This document shows positions 42,139 to 51,724 of a DNA stretch of 64,000 bases, piece after piece. The first letter of the stretch is position 1, and each line of letters opens with the position of its first letter. The stretch is from Pseudomonas sp. RIT623 (GTDB lineage: Bacteria > Pseudomonadota > Gammaproteobacteria > Pseudomonadales > Pseudomonadaceae), in assembly GCF_004519305.1 (NCBI RefSeq), contig NZ_SOZA01000019.1, positions 32,169 through 96,168 on the forward strand. The letters run 5' to 3'. The position numbers were made by a program, and so were the translations under genes. The notes beneath the pieces were generated by a model, which saw nothing but the letters and a program-made list of their open reading frames with translations, was not told where the DNA came from and made no database searches.

Positions 42139-43431
42139 TCAGGCCGGCACGGTCGCAGCGCGACTGGCCAGGCGGCGGTACAGCACCAGCGTGGCGGCGA
42201 ACGCGCAGCAGGCGGCGACCATCATCCAGTAGGCTGGCGCGGCCTTGTCGCCGCTGAGGTGAATCAGCCAGGTCGAGATTGCCGGGGTGAAACCACCAAA
42301 CAACGCGGTGGCCAGGCTGTAGGCCAGGGAGAAGCCCGCCACCCGCACCTGCACCGGCATGATTTCGGTCAGCGCCGGGATCATCGCGCCGTTGTACAGC
42401 CCATAGAGGCAGGAGAACCACAGCAGCACTTCGAGCATGTGCCCGAAGCTCGGCGCCTGAGCCAGGAATTCCAGGGCCGGGTAGGCCGTCAGCAGGGTCA
42501 GCAGCGACATGGCCAGCAGCAGCGGCTTGCGTCCGAAGCGGTCGCTCAGGGTGCCGCCGATGGGCAGCCAGATGAAGTTCGACACCGCCACCAGCAGGGT
42601 CACCATCAGCGCATCGCTGGTGCTCAGTTGCAGCACCGTCTTGCCGAAGGTGGGCGCGTACACGGTGATCATGTAGAAGGCGGTGGTGGTCATGGCCACC
42701 ATCAGCATGCCCAGCAGCACCACGCCGGCGTTGTCCAGCAGGGTGCGCAGCACGGCCTGCATGTCCGGGCGATGCTGGCGCGCGGCGAATTCCTCGGTTT
42801 CGGCCAGGTTGCGCCGCAGCAGGAAGATTACCGGGATGATCATGCAGCCCACGCCGAAAGGCACGCGCCAGCCCCAGTCCGCCAGCTGTGCCGGCGCCAG
42901 CCATTGGTTCAGGGCAAAGCCCAGGGCGGCGGCGACGACGATGGCCACCTGCTGGCTGGCCGACTGCCAGCTGGCGTAGAAGCCCTTGTGCCCGGGGCTG
43001 GCCATTTCGGCCAGGTACACCGACACACCACCGAGTTCGGCCCCGGCGGAAAAGCCTTGCAGCAAGCGCCCGAGCAGCACCAGCGCGGGGGCCCACAGGC
43101 CGATGCTGGCATAGCCGGGCACCAGCACGATCAGCAGGGTGCCGCTGGCCATGATCCCCAGGGTGACGATCAGGCCCTTGCGCCGGCCGATATTGTCGAT
43201 ATAGGCGCCCAGCAGCACGGCGCCGAGCGGTCGCATCAGGAAACCTGCGCCGAATACGGCGAAGGTCATCATCAGCGCGGCGAACTCGTTGCTGGCAGGG
43301 AAGAAGGCGGCGGCAATATAAGTGGCATAGAAGCCGAACAGGAAGAAATCGAACTGTTCGAGGAAGTTTCCGGACGTGACTCGAAAGACCTGGGCGGCCT
43401 TCGACTGGCCACAGGGCGCAGGCTGCTGCAT
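42139..43431 (-). CDS. MFS metabolite:H+ symporter (citrate/tricarballylate type)
   Basis: The 430-residue transporter has 12 hydrophobic segments. MHS-family marks are [19 protein letters not shown] in TM1, GRRKGL in loop 2-3, and [15 protein letters not shown] with the amphipathic loop. [10 protein letters not shown] is the repeated motif in loop 8-9. It resembles citrate/tricarballylate-proton symporters (CitA/TcuC). The start at 43431 gives the usual short N-terminus. It is the first gene of a two-gene operon with the binding protein. Confidence 0.87.
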   Translation of the reverse strand: MQQPAPCGQSKAAQVFRVTSGNFLEQFDFFLFGFYATYIAAAFFPASNEFAALMMTFAVFGAGFLMRPLGAVLLGAYIDNIGRRKGLIVTLGIMASGTLLIVLVPGYASIGLWAPALVLLGRLLQGFSAGAELGGVSVYLAEMASPGHKGFYASWQSASQQVAIVVAAALGFALNQWLAPAQLADWGWRVPFGVGCMIIPVIFLLRRNLAETEEFAARQHRPDMQAVLRTLLDNAGVVLLGMLMVAMTTTAFYMITVYAPTFGKTVLQLSTSDALMVTLLVAVSNFIWLPIGGTLSDRFGRKPLLLAMSLLTLLTAYPALEFLAQAPSFGHMLEVLLWFSCLYGLYNGAMIPALTEIMPVQVRVAGFSLAYSLATALFGGFTPAISTWLIHLSGDKAAPAYWMMVAACCAFAATLVLYRRLASRAATVPA

Positions 43432-43659
43432 GGGGTTCTCCAGCGTTTTTAAACTTATTTGTAAGTGCTTGTAACTGGAGATTCTGGGTGAAAGTGCGGC
43501 TGAGGATAATCGTTGTTTTTGCATGGACTGATGCACTTTTGCGATCAATCGTACTGTAGGCGCCTACCGCGATAGCTTGTAGACGTTGGACAATGATAGT
43601 TTGCGCCGCGCCCGCAATGATGCGGCGCGGGCCATTTGCAGATGACAAGGACGGTTGCA

Positions 43660-44109
43660 GTGAACGACACCCCTTCGCTACTGAGAAAAATGCTGCTTTG
43701 GGCCCTGGGGCTGGTGGTGGTGCTCCCCGTCATGCTACTGGCTGGGTACGCCTGCCTGGCGGCCATGATCATCATCCCGGCCATGTCCTTCGAGAAGCTT
43801 GATGATCCTTGGGAGTATCACCTTGCCCGTTTGGGCGCGGTTGTCGTGGTGGCCATGGGCTTGCTCGGCCTCAGGGCCGGAGGTCGGCTTTACCGGCATT
43901 TTCTGCGCAGTACCCAAGCACCGGCGTGGGCGCGTTCTGCCTGGCTTGGTCTGGCGTGCGGCACTGCGGCAAACCTGGTGTTCCTGGGCTGGTTGCCCAG
44001 ACTCGAGCAGCATGAACTGATTCTATTGGGGTGGCCGCTGATCGGTAGTGTGGCATTTGCCCTGCTGCTGCTGGGTGCCCGGCACCGCCGTCATGAAACC
44101 CCTCACTGA
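43660..44109 (+). CDS. Small four-helix inner-membrane protein, unknown
   Basis: The 149-residue product has four membrane segments (about 12-38, 52-72, 88-108, 118-140). The N-terminal helix contains LGLVVVLPVMLLAGYACL. The GTG at 43660 is preceded by AAGGA; ATGs further up are possible starts. No family is recognised. It lies upstream of the ycaO gene on the same strand with a 92-bp gap. A GCGCCGC/GCGGCGC hairpin precedes the gene near 43603-43627. Confidence 0.6.
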   Translation: MNDTPSLLRKMLLWALGLVVVLPVMLLAGYACLAAMIIIPAMSFEKLDDPWEYHLARLGAVVVVAMGLLGLRAGGRLYRHFLRSTQAPAWARSAWLGLACGTAANLVFLGWLPRLEQHELILLGWPLIGSVAFALLLLGARHRRHETPH

Positions 44110-44201
44110 ACGGCTATCAGCCTGGCTGCAACACTTTCCGCTAAAAATCCCGGATAATGCCGGCCATTTATCCGTCCCGCCCGCTTTCTGGTACCCCGCG
44201 C

Positions 44202-46394
44202 ATGGAAATCAAGGTCAATTTTCTCGACAACCTCCGTCTGGAGGCCAAGTTCGACGACTTCACGGTGATCGCCGACCAGCCGATCCGCTACAAGGGCGAC
44301 GGCTCGGCCCCGGGGCCGTTCGACTACTTCCTGGCCTCGTCGGCACTGTGCGCGGCGTATTTCGTCAAGTTGTACTGCCAGACCCGTGACATCCCCACCG
44401 ACAATATCCGCCTGTCGCAGAACAACATCGTCGACCCCGAGAACCGCTACAACCAGATCTTCAAGATCCAGGTCGAGCTGCCCGAGGACATTTCCGAGAA
44501 GGACCGTCAGGGCATCCTGCGCTCCATCGACCGCTGCACGGTGAAAAAAGTGGTGCAGACCGGCCCTGAGTTCGTCATCGAGCAGGTCGCCAACCTCGAC
44601 GCCGACGCCCAGGCGCTGCTGATGCCGGTGTCCGACAGCGCTACCTATATCCCCGGCAAGGACCTGCCGCTGGAGCAGACCATCGCCAATATGTCGGCGC
44701 TGCTGGCCAACCTGGGGATGAAGATCGAGATCGCCTCGTGGCGCAACATCGTGCCCAACGTGTGGTCATTGCATGTGCGCGACGCGCAGTCGCCGATGTG
44801 CTTCACCAACGGCAAGGGCGCCACCAAGGAGGCGGCGCTGGCCTCGGCGCTGGGTGAGTTCATCGAGCGGCTGAACTGCAACTTCTTCTACAACGACCAG
44901 TTCTGGGGCGAGGACATCGCCAATGCGCCGTTCGTGCACTACCCGAACGAGCAGTGGTTCAAGCCTGGGCCCAAGGATGCGCTGCCGGCCGAGATCCTCG
45001 ACGAATACTGCCTGGAAATCTTCAACCCGGACGGTGAGCTGCGCGGCTCGCACCTGTACGACACCAACTCGGGCAACAAGGAGCGGGGTATCTGCTCGCT
45101 GCCATTCGTGCGCCAGTCCGACGGCCAGACGGTGTACTTCCCGTCCAACCTGATCGAGAACCTGTACCTGAGCAACGGCATGAGCGCCGGCAACACCTTG
45201 CCCGAGGCCCAGGTGCAGTGCCTGTCGGAAATCTTCGAGCGAGCGGTCAAGCGCGAGATCCTCGAAGGCGAGCTGTGCCTGCCTGACGTGCCGCAGGCGG
45301 TGCTGGCCAAGTATCCGGGCATTGTCGCCGGCATCCAGGGGCTGGAGGAGCAGGGCTTCCCGGTGTTGGTCAAGGACGCCTCGCTGGGCGGTGAGTTCCC
45401 AGTGATGTGCGTGACCCTGATGAACCCGCGCACCGGTGGCGTGTTCGCCTCGTTCGGCGCCCATCCGAGCTTCGAGGTGGCGCTGGAGCGCAGCCTCACC
45501 GAGCTGCTCCAGGGCCGCAGCTTCGAGGGCCTGAACGACCTGCCGCAGCCAACCTTCGAAAGCCACGCGCTGACCGAGCCGAACAACTTCGTCGAGCACT
45601 TCATCGACTCCAGCGGCGTGGTGTCGTGGCGCTTCTTCAGCGCCAAGGCCGATTTCGAGTTCGTCGAGTGGGACTTCTCCGGCCACGGCGAGGACTCCAA
45701 CGCGCAGGAGGCCCAGACCTTGTTCGGCATCCTCGAGACGCTGGGCAAGGAGGTGTACATGGCGGTCTACGACGACCTCGGTGCCACCGCCTGCCGCATC
45801 CTGGTGCCGGGCTATTCGGAGATCTACCCGGTCGAAGACCTGATCTGGGACAACACCAACCGCGCCCTGGGGTTCCGTGCCGACATTCTCAACCTGCACA
45901 GCCTCGACAACCGCTCGCTGAAGCTGCTGCTCAAGCGCCTGGACAACGCCGAGGTGGACGACTACACCACCATCACCACGCTGATCGGCGTCGAATTCGA
46001 CGACAACACGGTGTGGGGCCAATTGACCATCCTCGAGCTGAAGCTGCTGGTGCACCTGGCGTTGCAGCGCTTCGACGAGGCCAAGGAGCTGGTGGAGATG
46101 TTCCTGCAGTTCAACGACAACACCGTCGAGCGCGGGCTGTTCTACCAGGCGCTGAACGTGGTGCTGGAAGTGGTGTTGGACGATGAGCTGGAAATGGCCG
46201 ACTACGAGGTCAATTTCCGCCGTATGTTCGGCAACGAGCGGATGGACGCGGTGCTCGGCTCGGTGGAGGGCAGCGTGCGCTTCCACGGCCTGACGCCGAC
46301 CAGCATGAAGCTCGACGGGCTGGATCGCCACCTGCGCCTGGTAGAGAGCTACAAGAAACTGCATGCCGCGCGAGCGAAGGCGGCAGGGCTGTAA
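44202..46394 (+). CDS. ycaO: OsmC-YcaO fusion, S12 methylthiotransferase accessory factor YcaO
   Basis: YcaO proteins are ATP-dependent cyclodehydratase-like enzymes. The E. coli one assists RimO in beta-methylthiolation of ribosomal protein S12. This 730-residue version has an N-terminal OsmC-like domain (1-145: FDYFLASSALCAAYFVKLYC with conserved Cys), then the YcaO domain (about 150-600). The ATP-binding segments are TKEAALASALGEFIERLNCN and EAQVQCLSEIFERAVKREI. The C-terminal ~130 residues are helical repeats as in E. coli YcaO. The extra N-domain explains the length over 586 residues. The start at 44202 begins the OsmC domain. Confidence 0.9.
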   Translation: MEIKVNFLDNLRLEAKFDDFTVIADQPIRYKGDGSAPGPFDYFLASSALCAAYFVKLYCQTRDIPTDNIRLSQNNIVDPENRYNQIFKIQVELPEDISEKDRQGILRSIDRCTVKKVVQTGPEFVIEQVANLDADAQALLMPVSDSATYIPGKDLPLEQTIANMSALLANLGMKIEIASWRNIVPNVWSLHVRDAQSPMCFTNGKGATKEAALASALGEFIERLNCNFFYNDQFWGEDIANAPFVHYPNEQWFKPGPKDALPAEILDEYCLEIFNPDGELRGSHLYDTNSGNKERGICSLPFVRQSDGQTVYFPSNLIENLYLSNGMSAGNTLPEAQVQCLSEIFERAVKREILEGELCLPDVPQAVLAKYPGIVAGIQGLEEQGFPVLVKDASLGGEFPVMCVTLMNPRTGGVFASFGAHPSFEVALERSLTELLQGRSFEGLNDLPQPTFESHALTEPNNFVEHFIDSSGVVSWRFFSAKADFEFVEWDFSGHGEDSNAQEAQTLFGILETLGKEVYMAVYDDLGATACRILVPGYSEIYPVEDLIWDNTNRALGFRADILNLHSLDNRSLKLLLKRLDNAEVDDYTTITTLIGVEFDDNTVWGQLTILELKLLVHLALQRFDEAKELVEMFLQFNDNTVERGLFYQALNVVLEVVLDDELEMADYEVNFRRMFGNERMDAVLGSVEGSVRFHGLTPTSMKLDGLDRHLRLVESYKKLHAARAKAAGL

Positions 46395-46414
46395 CGGCAG
46401 GCTTCAGCGTAAAC

Positions 46415-46444
46415 CACGAGGGGCCGCTTTTGCGGCCCTTCGTG
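46415..46444. terminator. Strong bidirectional terminator after ycaO
   Basis: A 13-bp stem (46415-46427 with 46432-46444, one G-T wobble) has a TTTT loop and is rich in GC. It lies between the convergent ycaO and the 105-residue gene, and can end both. Confidence 0.8.
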
Positions 46445-46453
46445 CGAATACCG

Positions 46454-46771
46454 TTATTGCGGCAACTGCGCCTGGGCGCGGGTGAAGGCGTCGTCGAAGA
46501 CCTCGTCCAGCTTTTTCGCCAGGGTGTTCTCGAAGACGGCGGCCGTCAGTAGGCCTTGGCTGAAGCCGATGCTTTGCTCCTTGGCCACAGCCAACTGCTG
46601 GCGGTTTTCCGCTTCGGCCATGTCGCCCAGGTACTGGGCGGCGCGGACGGCGTAGCGTTCGGGGAGTGACAGCTGTTCGAGCGCCGTCAACGAGAGGGCG
46701 AACTGGCTGGCGGCGGCGGGTCTCAGGCTGAGGTGCTCGAACTGGAGCAGGCTCAGGCGATCGGTAGTCAA
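46454..46771 (-). CDS. Unknown helical cytoplasmic protein, TTG start
   Basis: The 105-residue product has no signal or membrane span. It is predicted mainly helical (LPERYAVRAAQYLGDMAEAE, KLDEVFDDAFTRAQAQ). The start is TTG at 46771, with GGAG 7 bp upstream. No ATG gives a longer sensible protein. No family is recognised. It converges with ycaO across a shared terminator. The following 288 bp, up to 47059, contain no feature I can support. Confidence 0.6.
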   Translation of the reverse strand: MTTDRLSLLQFEHLSLRPAAASQFALSLTALEQLSLPERYAVRAAQYLGDMAEAENRQQLAVAKEQSIGFSQGLLTAAVFENTLAKKLDEVFDDAFTRAQAQLPQ

Positions 46772-47059
46772 GGCGAATCTCCGTTTCTTTGCGGGAATAC
46801 CCGGTTACTCTCCTGCGTTTTGCCGCGCAACGGAAGGGGGGGCGGGGCAATGAAGCGAAAAAAACTGCATCGTCTTCAGGCTCGTCGCTTGCAGGGGCCT
46901 TGGCTGCGAGGGTTTTTGCTTGCGTGAGTACCGCCAGATGCCTGCCGTAAACCATGCAGCGCCTATGAGATCGAGCGCCGCCCGCGCGGCGCAAGGCCGC
47001 TTCTTCATTTGTTTCGGGGCAATCTGTTCTGTGCCATTGCGCCTGGCGCATCTACCGGG

Positions 47060-47539
47060 TCAGCTCTTGAGCTCGGCCAGGACCTCGGCGGCGGTGGTGA
47101 CCTTGCCGAAGTGGTGCTTCCACAGGTCGATGCCTAGCTGGCCGGAGCGGTCCAGCGACGAGCCCATGGTCAGGTCGGTGACCAGGGTTGGGCACAGGCC
47201 GGCGTCGAACAGGGCGAAGCCTGCGGCCAGTACGCAGGTTTCGGTCTGCAGCCCGCACACCAGCACGCGCTCGACACCCAGGCCCTTGATGTAGGCGAGG
47301 GTCTCGGCGCTCTGGCCGTAGCCGTGCTTGACGAACACCTTGTCGGCCTCGACCAGGGCCATGTCCTCACGGGCCGGGTGCCAGCCGAGCTGGCGCTGGA
47401 ACGGAGTGACCTGCTCGTCATGCAGCTCGATCGAGGCGAGGGTGGGGATGTGGGCCGAGAGGACGCGGATACCATCGACCAGCTTCTCGGAGGGGCTGAA
47501 GGTGGACTGCACGTCGACGATGAGCAGGACTTGGTGCAT
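47060..47539 (-). CDS. Isochorismatase-family cysteine hydrolase
   Basis: The 159-residue enzyme has the catalytic triad of the isochorismatase/nicotinamidase family: Asp9 (LLIVDVQ), Lys71 (KVFVKHGYG) and Cys102 (CGLQTETC), with a cis-peptide region VLVCGLQTE. It lacks the long inserts of nicotinamidase, so an amide or N-carbamoyl hydrolase of unknown substrate is more likely. The start at 47539 fits the conserved N-terminus. It is last in an MFS/DUF4440-like/hydrolase gene row. Confidence 0.87.
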   Translation of the reverse strand: MHQVLLIVDVQSTFSPSEKLVDGIRVLSAHIPTLASIELHDEQVTPFQRQLGWHPAREDMALVEADKVFVKHGYGQSAETLAYIKGLGVERVLVCGLQTETCVLAAGFALFDAGLCPTLVTDLTMGSSLDRSGQLGIDLWKHHFGKVTTAAEVLAELKS

Positions 47540-47559
47540 GGCAGGTTCCCGGGCCAGGT

Positions 47560-48012
47560 TCAAGGGCCGGGGAGTATACCGTCGTGCTTGGTTGTCGTGG
47601 CAGCCGTGGGCTCGGCCTGTGGTGTTTCATGCAGGCAGTGCCAGATCACCCCGGTGGCCGTGCATTCGACGATGGCCAGCGACCAGCGTTGGGTCTGCTG
47701 CCCATTCCAGCGATGGGTTTCCTGGTAGCGCACCGCCACATGCGCGCCGGCCTGCCATACCACGCGCACCTGGTCGACGCTGATCGCAAGCCCCGCCCGG
47801 GTGCCGGCCGCGGTCCTGAACAATTGCTCGACCTGCGGGCGTTCCAGCACCTTGCCCGCCGTACCGACCATGCTGAAATCCTCGGCGAACACCGCCATCA
47901 GCCCGCCCAGCACGGCCTGGGTTTGCCCAGGCGGGCGGGTGAACATCAGGTGGATCAGCTCATGGACGTGATGAATGCTGCGCTCGGCGCGGGCAATGGC
48001 GTTATCGGGCAT
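47560..48012 (-). CDS. NTF2/DUF4440-like protein
   Basis: The 150-residue protein fits the cone-shaped NTF2-like fold: an N-terminal helix (IHHVHELIHLMF), FAEDFSMVGTAGKVLER, and the strand pair VRVVWQAGAHVAVRYQETHR and RWSLAIVECTATGVIWHCLHE. Members are enzymes or small-ligand binders and the role here is unknown. Its start overlaps the end of the MFS gene by 11 bp, so it is translated with it. The hydrolase gene follows after 20 bp. Confidence 0.7.
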   Translation of the reverse strand: MPDNAIARAERSIHHVHELIHLMFTRPPGQTQAVLGGLMAVFAEDFSMVGTAGKVLERPQVEQLFRTAAGTRAGLAISVDQVRVVWQAGAHVAVRYQETHRWNGQQTQRWSLAIVECTATGVIWHCLHETPQAEPTAATTTKHDGILPGP

Positions 48013-49360
48013 GGCAGGGGGGCTCCAGGGGCAGGGCGCGCAGGCGCATTATCGGAACCAGCCCGAGCAATGCCGCCAGGGCGAAGGTCAAGTGATAGGC
48101 CTGGGGCGCGTCGGTGCCCTCAGGCCATAGGTTGAACAACATCAGCAGCAAGGTGGCGCCGAGGCTGAAGGCCATCTGCCGGTTGAGGTTCCACAGCACG
48201 CTGGCCTGTTGCATGCGTTCGCCGTTGAAATCCAGTAGTGCAGTGGTTTGCGCGGCGTTGGCCCCCATGCCTCCGCCCAAGCCCATCAGGCCGTAGGCGG
48301 CGATCAACAGGGGGTTGTGCGCTGCGCTGTCGACCCGTGCCAGCAGGGCGATACCCAGGCTGTGCACGAGCATGCCGAGCAACAACAGGCGGCGGGCGCC
48401 GACGCGGTTGTACAGGCGCCCGACCGCCAGCATTGCGATGAACGCGCCTGCCGCATAGAGGATCATGTACAAGCCGGTAGCATGGGCACTCAAGTGCAGC
48501 ACCTGTTGCAGGTAGAAGATGTTCAACAGGTTGACCCCGGTGAAGACCCCGGGGATGGCGTGGTAGACCAGCATCGCGACGCGCAGGCGGGCGCTGGCGA
48601 GCAGTGTCAGTTCGACGATGCCGTGGCCGGCGTGCCGGTAGTGGGCACGATACAGCAGGGCGCACGCCAACCCTGCGGCGAGGCTCGCCAGGAGCACAAG
48701 GGAGCCGTGGCCGGCACCGTACAGCGACATGCCCGATAACAGGCAGGCGAGGGCACCACTGACCAACAGCAGGCCTTTGAAGTCGGGGCGCGGTTGCCTG
48801 TTGCCCGGTGCCTCGGCAATCCAGGCCCAGGCCAGCGCGGCGGTCAGCAAGGCGAAGGGCAGGTTGGCATGGAAGACCCATGGCCAGCTGTAGCGATCGA
48901 CGATCAGGCCCCCAATGCTGGGCGACAGCGCCGGGGCGAGCAGGGCCACGGCCATCACCAGGGTCGAGACACGGGCGCGCTGCGGCCCCTGGAACAGGTT
49001 GAACGTCAGTGCCTGGCCCACTGGGATCAGCAAACCGCCGGCCATGCCCTGGGCCAGACGCCAGGCGATCAGCGCCGCAAAGCTCGAGGCTTGGCCACAA
49101 CCCCAGGCGCTCAAGGCGAATGCGAGCATCGACGCCGCCAGGACGCGGCGCGGCCCCCAGCGCGCCGACAGCCAGGTGCTCAGCGGGATCACCAGGGTCA
49201 GCCCGAGCATATAGGCGTTGCCGACCCAGGCGCTGGCGGCGCTGGCGACGGCGAACTGGCCAGTAATCGTCGGCAGTGCGATAGCGGGCATGAACATGTT
49301 GATGCAGTCGATGAAAAAGCCCAGCAGGAAGACCGTGGCCACACGGTAGCGGTAAGTCAT
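48002..49360 (-). CDS. MFS transporter, DHA2 (EmrB/QacA) type
   Basis: The 452-residue transporter has about 14 hydrophobic segments and EmrB-like motifs: NMFMPAIALPTI in TM1, motif A-like LSARWGPRRVL in loop 2-3, and RLAQGMAGGLLIPV. Family members expel drugs by proton exchange; the substrate here is unknown. It is divergent from a LysR gene 103 bp away that probably regulates it. The downstream NTF2-like and isochorismatase genes appear to be in the same transcript. Confidence 0.85.
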   Translation of the reverse strand: MTYRYRVATVFLLGFFIDCINMFMPAIALPTITGQFAVASAASAWVGNAYMLGLTLVIPLSTWLSARWGPRRVLAASMLAFALSAWGCGQASSFAALIAWRLAQGMAGGLLIPVGQALTFNLFQGPQRARVSTLVMAVALLAPALSPSIGGLIVDRYSWPWVFHANLPFALLTAALAWAWIAEAPGNRQPRPDFKGLLLVSGALACLLSGMSLYGAGHGSLVLLASLAAGLACALLYRAHYRHAGHGIVELTLLASARLRVAMLVYHAIPGVFTGVNLLNIFYLQQVLHLSAHATGLYMILYAAGAFIAMLAVGRLYNRVGARRLLLLGMLVHSLGIALLARVDSAAHNPLLIAAYGLMGLGGGMGANAAQTTALLDFNGERMQQASVLWNLNRQMAFSLGATLLLMLFNLWPEGTDAPQAYHLTFALAALLGLVPIMRLRALPLEPPCHAR

Positions 49361-49463
49361 TGGCAGTCTCGGTCCTGGGCTGTTTTCCAGCGCAAAGCCT
49401 AGGTGCGTGGACTGCCCCTGTCGATGTCGCTACCCTTGAAACTCTGTTTGATGGAACTGAACA

Positions 49464-50357
49464 ATGCTGCGCACGGCCCTCCACACCCAGCTCAATCGGG
49501 TGCAAACCTTTCTGGCGGTGGTCGACTTCGCCTCGTTCACCAAGGCGGCGGATTTTCTCGGTATCAGCAAGGCCATGGCCAGCCAGCACGTCAAGGCGCT
49601 GGAGCAGGTGCTGGGCGTGACCCTGTTGCTGCGCACCACGCGGGCCATCGCGCCAACCGAAATCGGGCAAGGTTTCTATGACGACTTCAAGGTGATCGTC
49701 GGTGATGTCGAAGGGGCCTTCGACAGCGTCATGCAGCGCCATAATGGTGTGTCGGGAAGCTTGCGCATCAGTACCACCGGGGAATACGGCGAGCGGTTCG
49801 TCTTGCCGCTGATTCCGCTCTTCGCGGCGCGTTACCCGGCGCTGTCGATCAGCTACAGCATCGATTCGGCGTTGAGCGACCTGGTGGCCGAGCGGTTGGA
49901 CCTGGTGGTGCGTCTCGGCACCTTGGTCGATTCGAGTTTGCGCAGTCGCAAGCTGACCGAGTACGACATCCTGTTGGTGGCGACGCCTGCTTTCCTGGCT
50001 CGGCATGCCGTCGAGCGCCCCGCGGACTTGGCACAGGTGCCCTGGATCGCCAATAGCAACCTGCATAACCCGACTACCTGGACCATGCAGTCGGCGGCGG
50101 GGCCAGCAAGTGTCAGTGGGCGGGCTGCGCACCAGTCCAATGTATCCCATGCGATCCGTGCATTGGCCTGTGCGTCGCTGGGAGTGGCGGTGTTACCCGC
50201 CTGGCTGGTCGAGCAGGATCTGCGCTGTGGCACATTGCAGCGGGTGTTACCGGACTACAGCCTGCCGGCACAGCCGGTAAGCGTGGTGTATCCGAACAGC
50301 AGCCATGTGCCGTACCGGACGAGGTTGTTCATCGACTTTCTGTGTGAGCATCTTTGA
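49464..50357 (+). CDS. LysR-family regulator divergent from MFS gene
   Basis: The 297-residue regulator has a winged HTH at 10-65 (VQTFLAVVDFASFTKAADFL, KAMASQHVKALEQVLGV) and a type-2 periplasmic-like effector domain (92-295). It belongs to the CrgA-like group, from the GSLRISTTGEYGER and DLVVRLGTL positions. Divergent orientation from the MFS operon is typical for a LysR regulator of the neighbouring operon. The inducer is unknown. Confidence 0.87.
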   Translation: MLRTALHTQLNRVQTFLAVVDFASFTKAADFLGISKAMASQHVKALEQVLGVTLLLRTTRAIAPTEIGQGFYDDFKVIVGDVEGAFDSVMQRHNGVSGSLRISTTGEYGERFVLPLIPLFAARYPALSISYSIDSALSDLVAERLDLVVRLGTLVDSSLRSRKLTEYDILLVATPAFLARHAVERPADLAQVPWIANSNLHNPTTWTMQSAAGPASVSGRAAHQSNVSHAIRALACASLGVAVLPAWLVEQDLRCGTLQRVLPDYSLPAQPVSVVYPNSSHVPYRTRLFIDFLCEHL

Positions 50358-50405
50358 GGGGCTGGGTGGCGCAGGTGGTCGCGCCCAAGCCTACGCCGGG
50401 CGGAT

Positions 50406-50657
50406 TCAACTGCGCGTAGCGGCTGGGCTGACAGTGGCTTGCGTGACTGCTTGGCCCTGGCCTTCGCGCAGCACGGCGAGGCGACGCTGTTCGTATGCTT
50501 CTTGGCTCAGCCCCTGGCGTTGCAGGGCCTCGAGTTGCAGCTGACGGCTTTCCTCGGCGCTGTAGGGGCGCAGTTCAGGGTGGTTGGCACAACCGCCGAG
50601 CACGGCGATGCCGACGGCGGTCAGGGTGGCGAGCAGCAGGCGGTAGGTGGTGTTCAT
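50406..50657 (-). CDS. Small lipoprotein of unknown function
   Basis: The 83-residue product has a signal with lipobox VLGGC (Cys23), followed by a short Gln/Glu-rich helix (EESRQLQLEALQRQGLSQEA, RRLAVLREGQ). Such helical small lipoproteins are common in pseudomonads. No interacting partner is evident. It stands alone between the LysR and yoaK genes. Confidence 0.7.
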   Translation of the reverse strand: MNTTYRLLLATLTAVGIAVLGGCANHPELRPYSAEESRQLQLEALQRQGLSQEAYEQRRLAVLREGQGQAVTQATVSPAATRS

Positions 50658-50770
50658 CGAGGTGCTTCCGCGGGCGGGGTGAGTCGGTGAAGCCAGGTTA
50701 TTGCCCGCGTCGAGTCATTGGAAATTGCTGTTCTCGATAGTGACTATTGAGGTAATTGCAAGCCCGGACC

Positions 50771-51472
50771 TCAGCGCGGCATGTACCCCAATTGCCAGGC
50801 CCGTGGTATGAACAGCGTCACCAACGCCAGCAGGCAGGCCACGGCGCTACTGGCCGACAGCGCCAGCAAGCCCAGCCGTTGCTGCAGCCACGCGCCTAGC
50901 GCGGCGCCCAGCAGCATTCCGGTCCAAGGTACCAGCTGGACCCGCCAGCCATGTCGCCGCTCGCCCAGCAGCCAACGCCCCAGGCCGCGGCCGAAGCGCG
51001 ATAGCGCGCCGGTGACGTAGGTCAGTCCGATGGGCAGGCCGTTGACCTGCTCGACCACGGCATTGAGCATGCCCATGGCCAGGGTCGCCGCGACCAGCGC
51101 CGGCAACGATAGGCCCGACGGCCAGGCCGCGGCACCGGCCAACAAGGTGGCGACCACCAGCAGCAACGGCGCGGCGCGGCGGCGAAAGCGCCGTGCCAGC
51201 AGTACGCCCAAGGCATTGCCGAGCACGAAACTGAGGATCGCCAGAGCCAGGCGGGCCATCAGCGCCAGGTCGGCCTGGCTGATCGCCACCGCCAGGCGCG
51301 TGGTGTTGCCACTCATGAATGAGACGAAATCACCCAGCGCCAGCAGGCCGATGGCGTCGGTCATGCCGGCGAGTACCGACAAGCCCGCCACCAGGCCCAG
51401 GCCGACCCGGCCGCGCAAGACTTGCAACCGGGTGCGTCGGGCGCTGTGCAGGGTTGGGGCGGTTGGCAGCAT
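50771..51472 (-). CDS. YoaK/DUF1275 family membrane protein
   Basis: The 233-residue inner-membrane protein has about six hydrophobic segments and the DUF1275 signature: GLSVLAGMTDAIGLLALG, then FVSFMSGNTTRLAV, and NGLPIGLTYVTGALSRFG in the middle. Function is not established for the family. No clear operon partner is present. Confidence 0.85.
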   Translation of the reverse strand: MLPTAPTLHSARRTRLQVLRGRVGLGLVAGLSVLAGMTDAIGLLALGDFVSFMSGNTTRLAVAISQADLALMARLALAILSFVLGNALGVLLARRFRRRAAPLLLVVATLLAGAAAWPSGLSLPALVAATLAMGMLNAVVEQVNGLPIGLTYVTGALSRFGRGLGRWLLGERRHGWRVQLVPWTGMLLGAALGAWLQQRLGLLALSASSAVACLLALVTLFIPRAWQLGYMPR

Positions 51473-51502
51473 GAGTGGATCTCCGTGGCTGGGATCCCGA
51501 TG

Positions 51503-51670
51503 TTATACCCCTGGCCAGGCCTGGCCCATGACCTTGCGCATGACCACGCACGGCCATTCGAGCCCGAAGGGCGAGTGATACACCGAGCCTGTGTCACCGA
51601 CATAGCCGCAATGGCGGTAGAACGCAGCGGCGTTCAAGGTGGGCGCTGCGCAATCGCTTGAGGCTATTCA
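51503..51670 (-). pseudogene. C-terminal fragment of a GNAT acetyltransferase gene
   Basis: About 50 codons ending in TAA at 51503 read APTLNAAAFYRHCGYVG, then GLEWPCVVMRKVMG. This is the usual GNAT end, with N-x-x-A-x-x-FY-x-x-x-GY followed by the final M-x-K strand. A stop codon lies in frame directly upstream and no N-terminal domain or start can be found. It is a decayed remnant between yoaK and the DHFR-like gene. Confidence 0.6.
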
Positions 51671-51724
51671 ATCCCCAGGCCAAGCCCCGCATGCCGTGCG
51701 TGCTGTATTGGCGCTAACACCACC

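Noticed and set aside
41861..43648. Long frame overlapping the MHS transporter
   Set aside because: Low-complexity Arg/Gly/Ala protein in a shifted frame; the transporter frame has clear membrane segments and motifs.
44766..46364. Minus-strand open frame of 532 codons opposite ycaO
   Set aside because: Composition rich in His, Gln, Val and Glu without domain signals; lies entirely antisense to the YcaO domain.
48120..50150. 676-codon minus-strand frame spanning the MFS and LysR genes
   Set aside because: Crosses two real genes on different strands, and has no recognisable domain.
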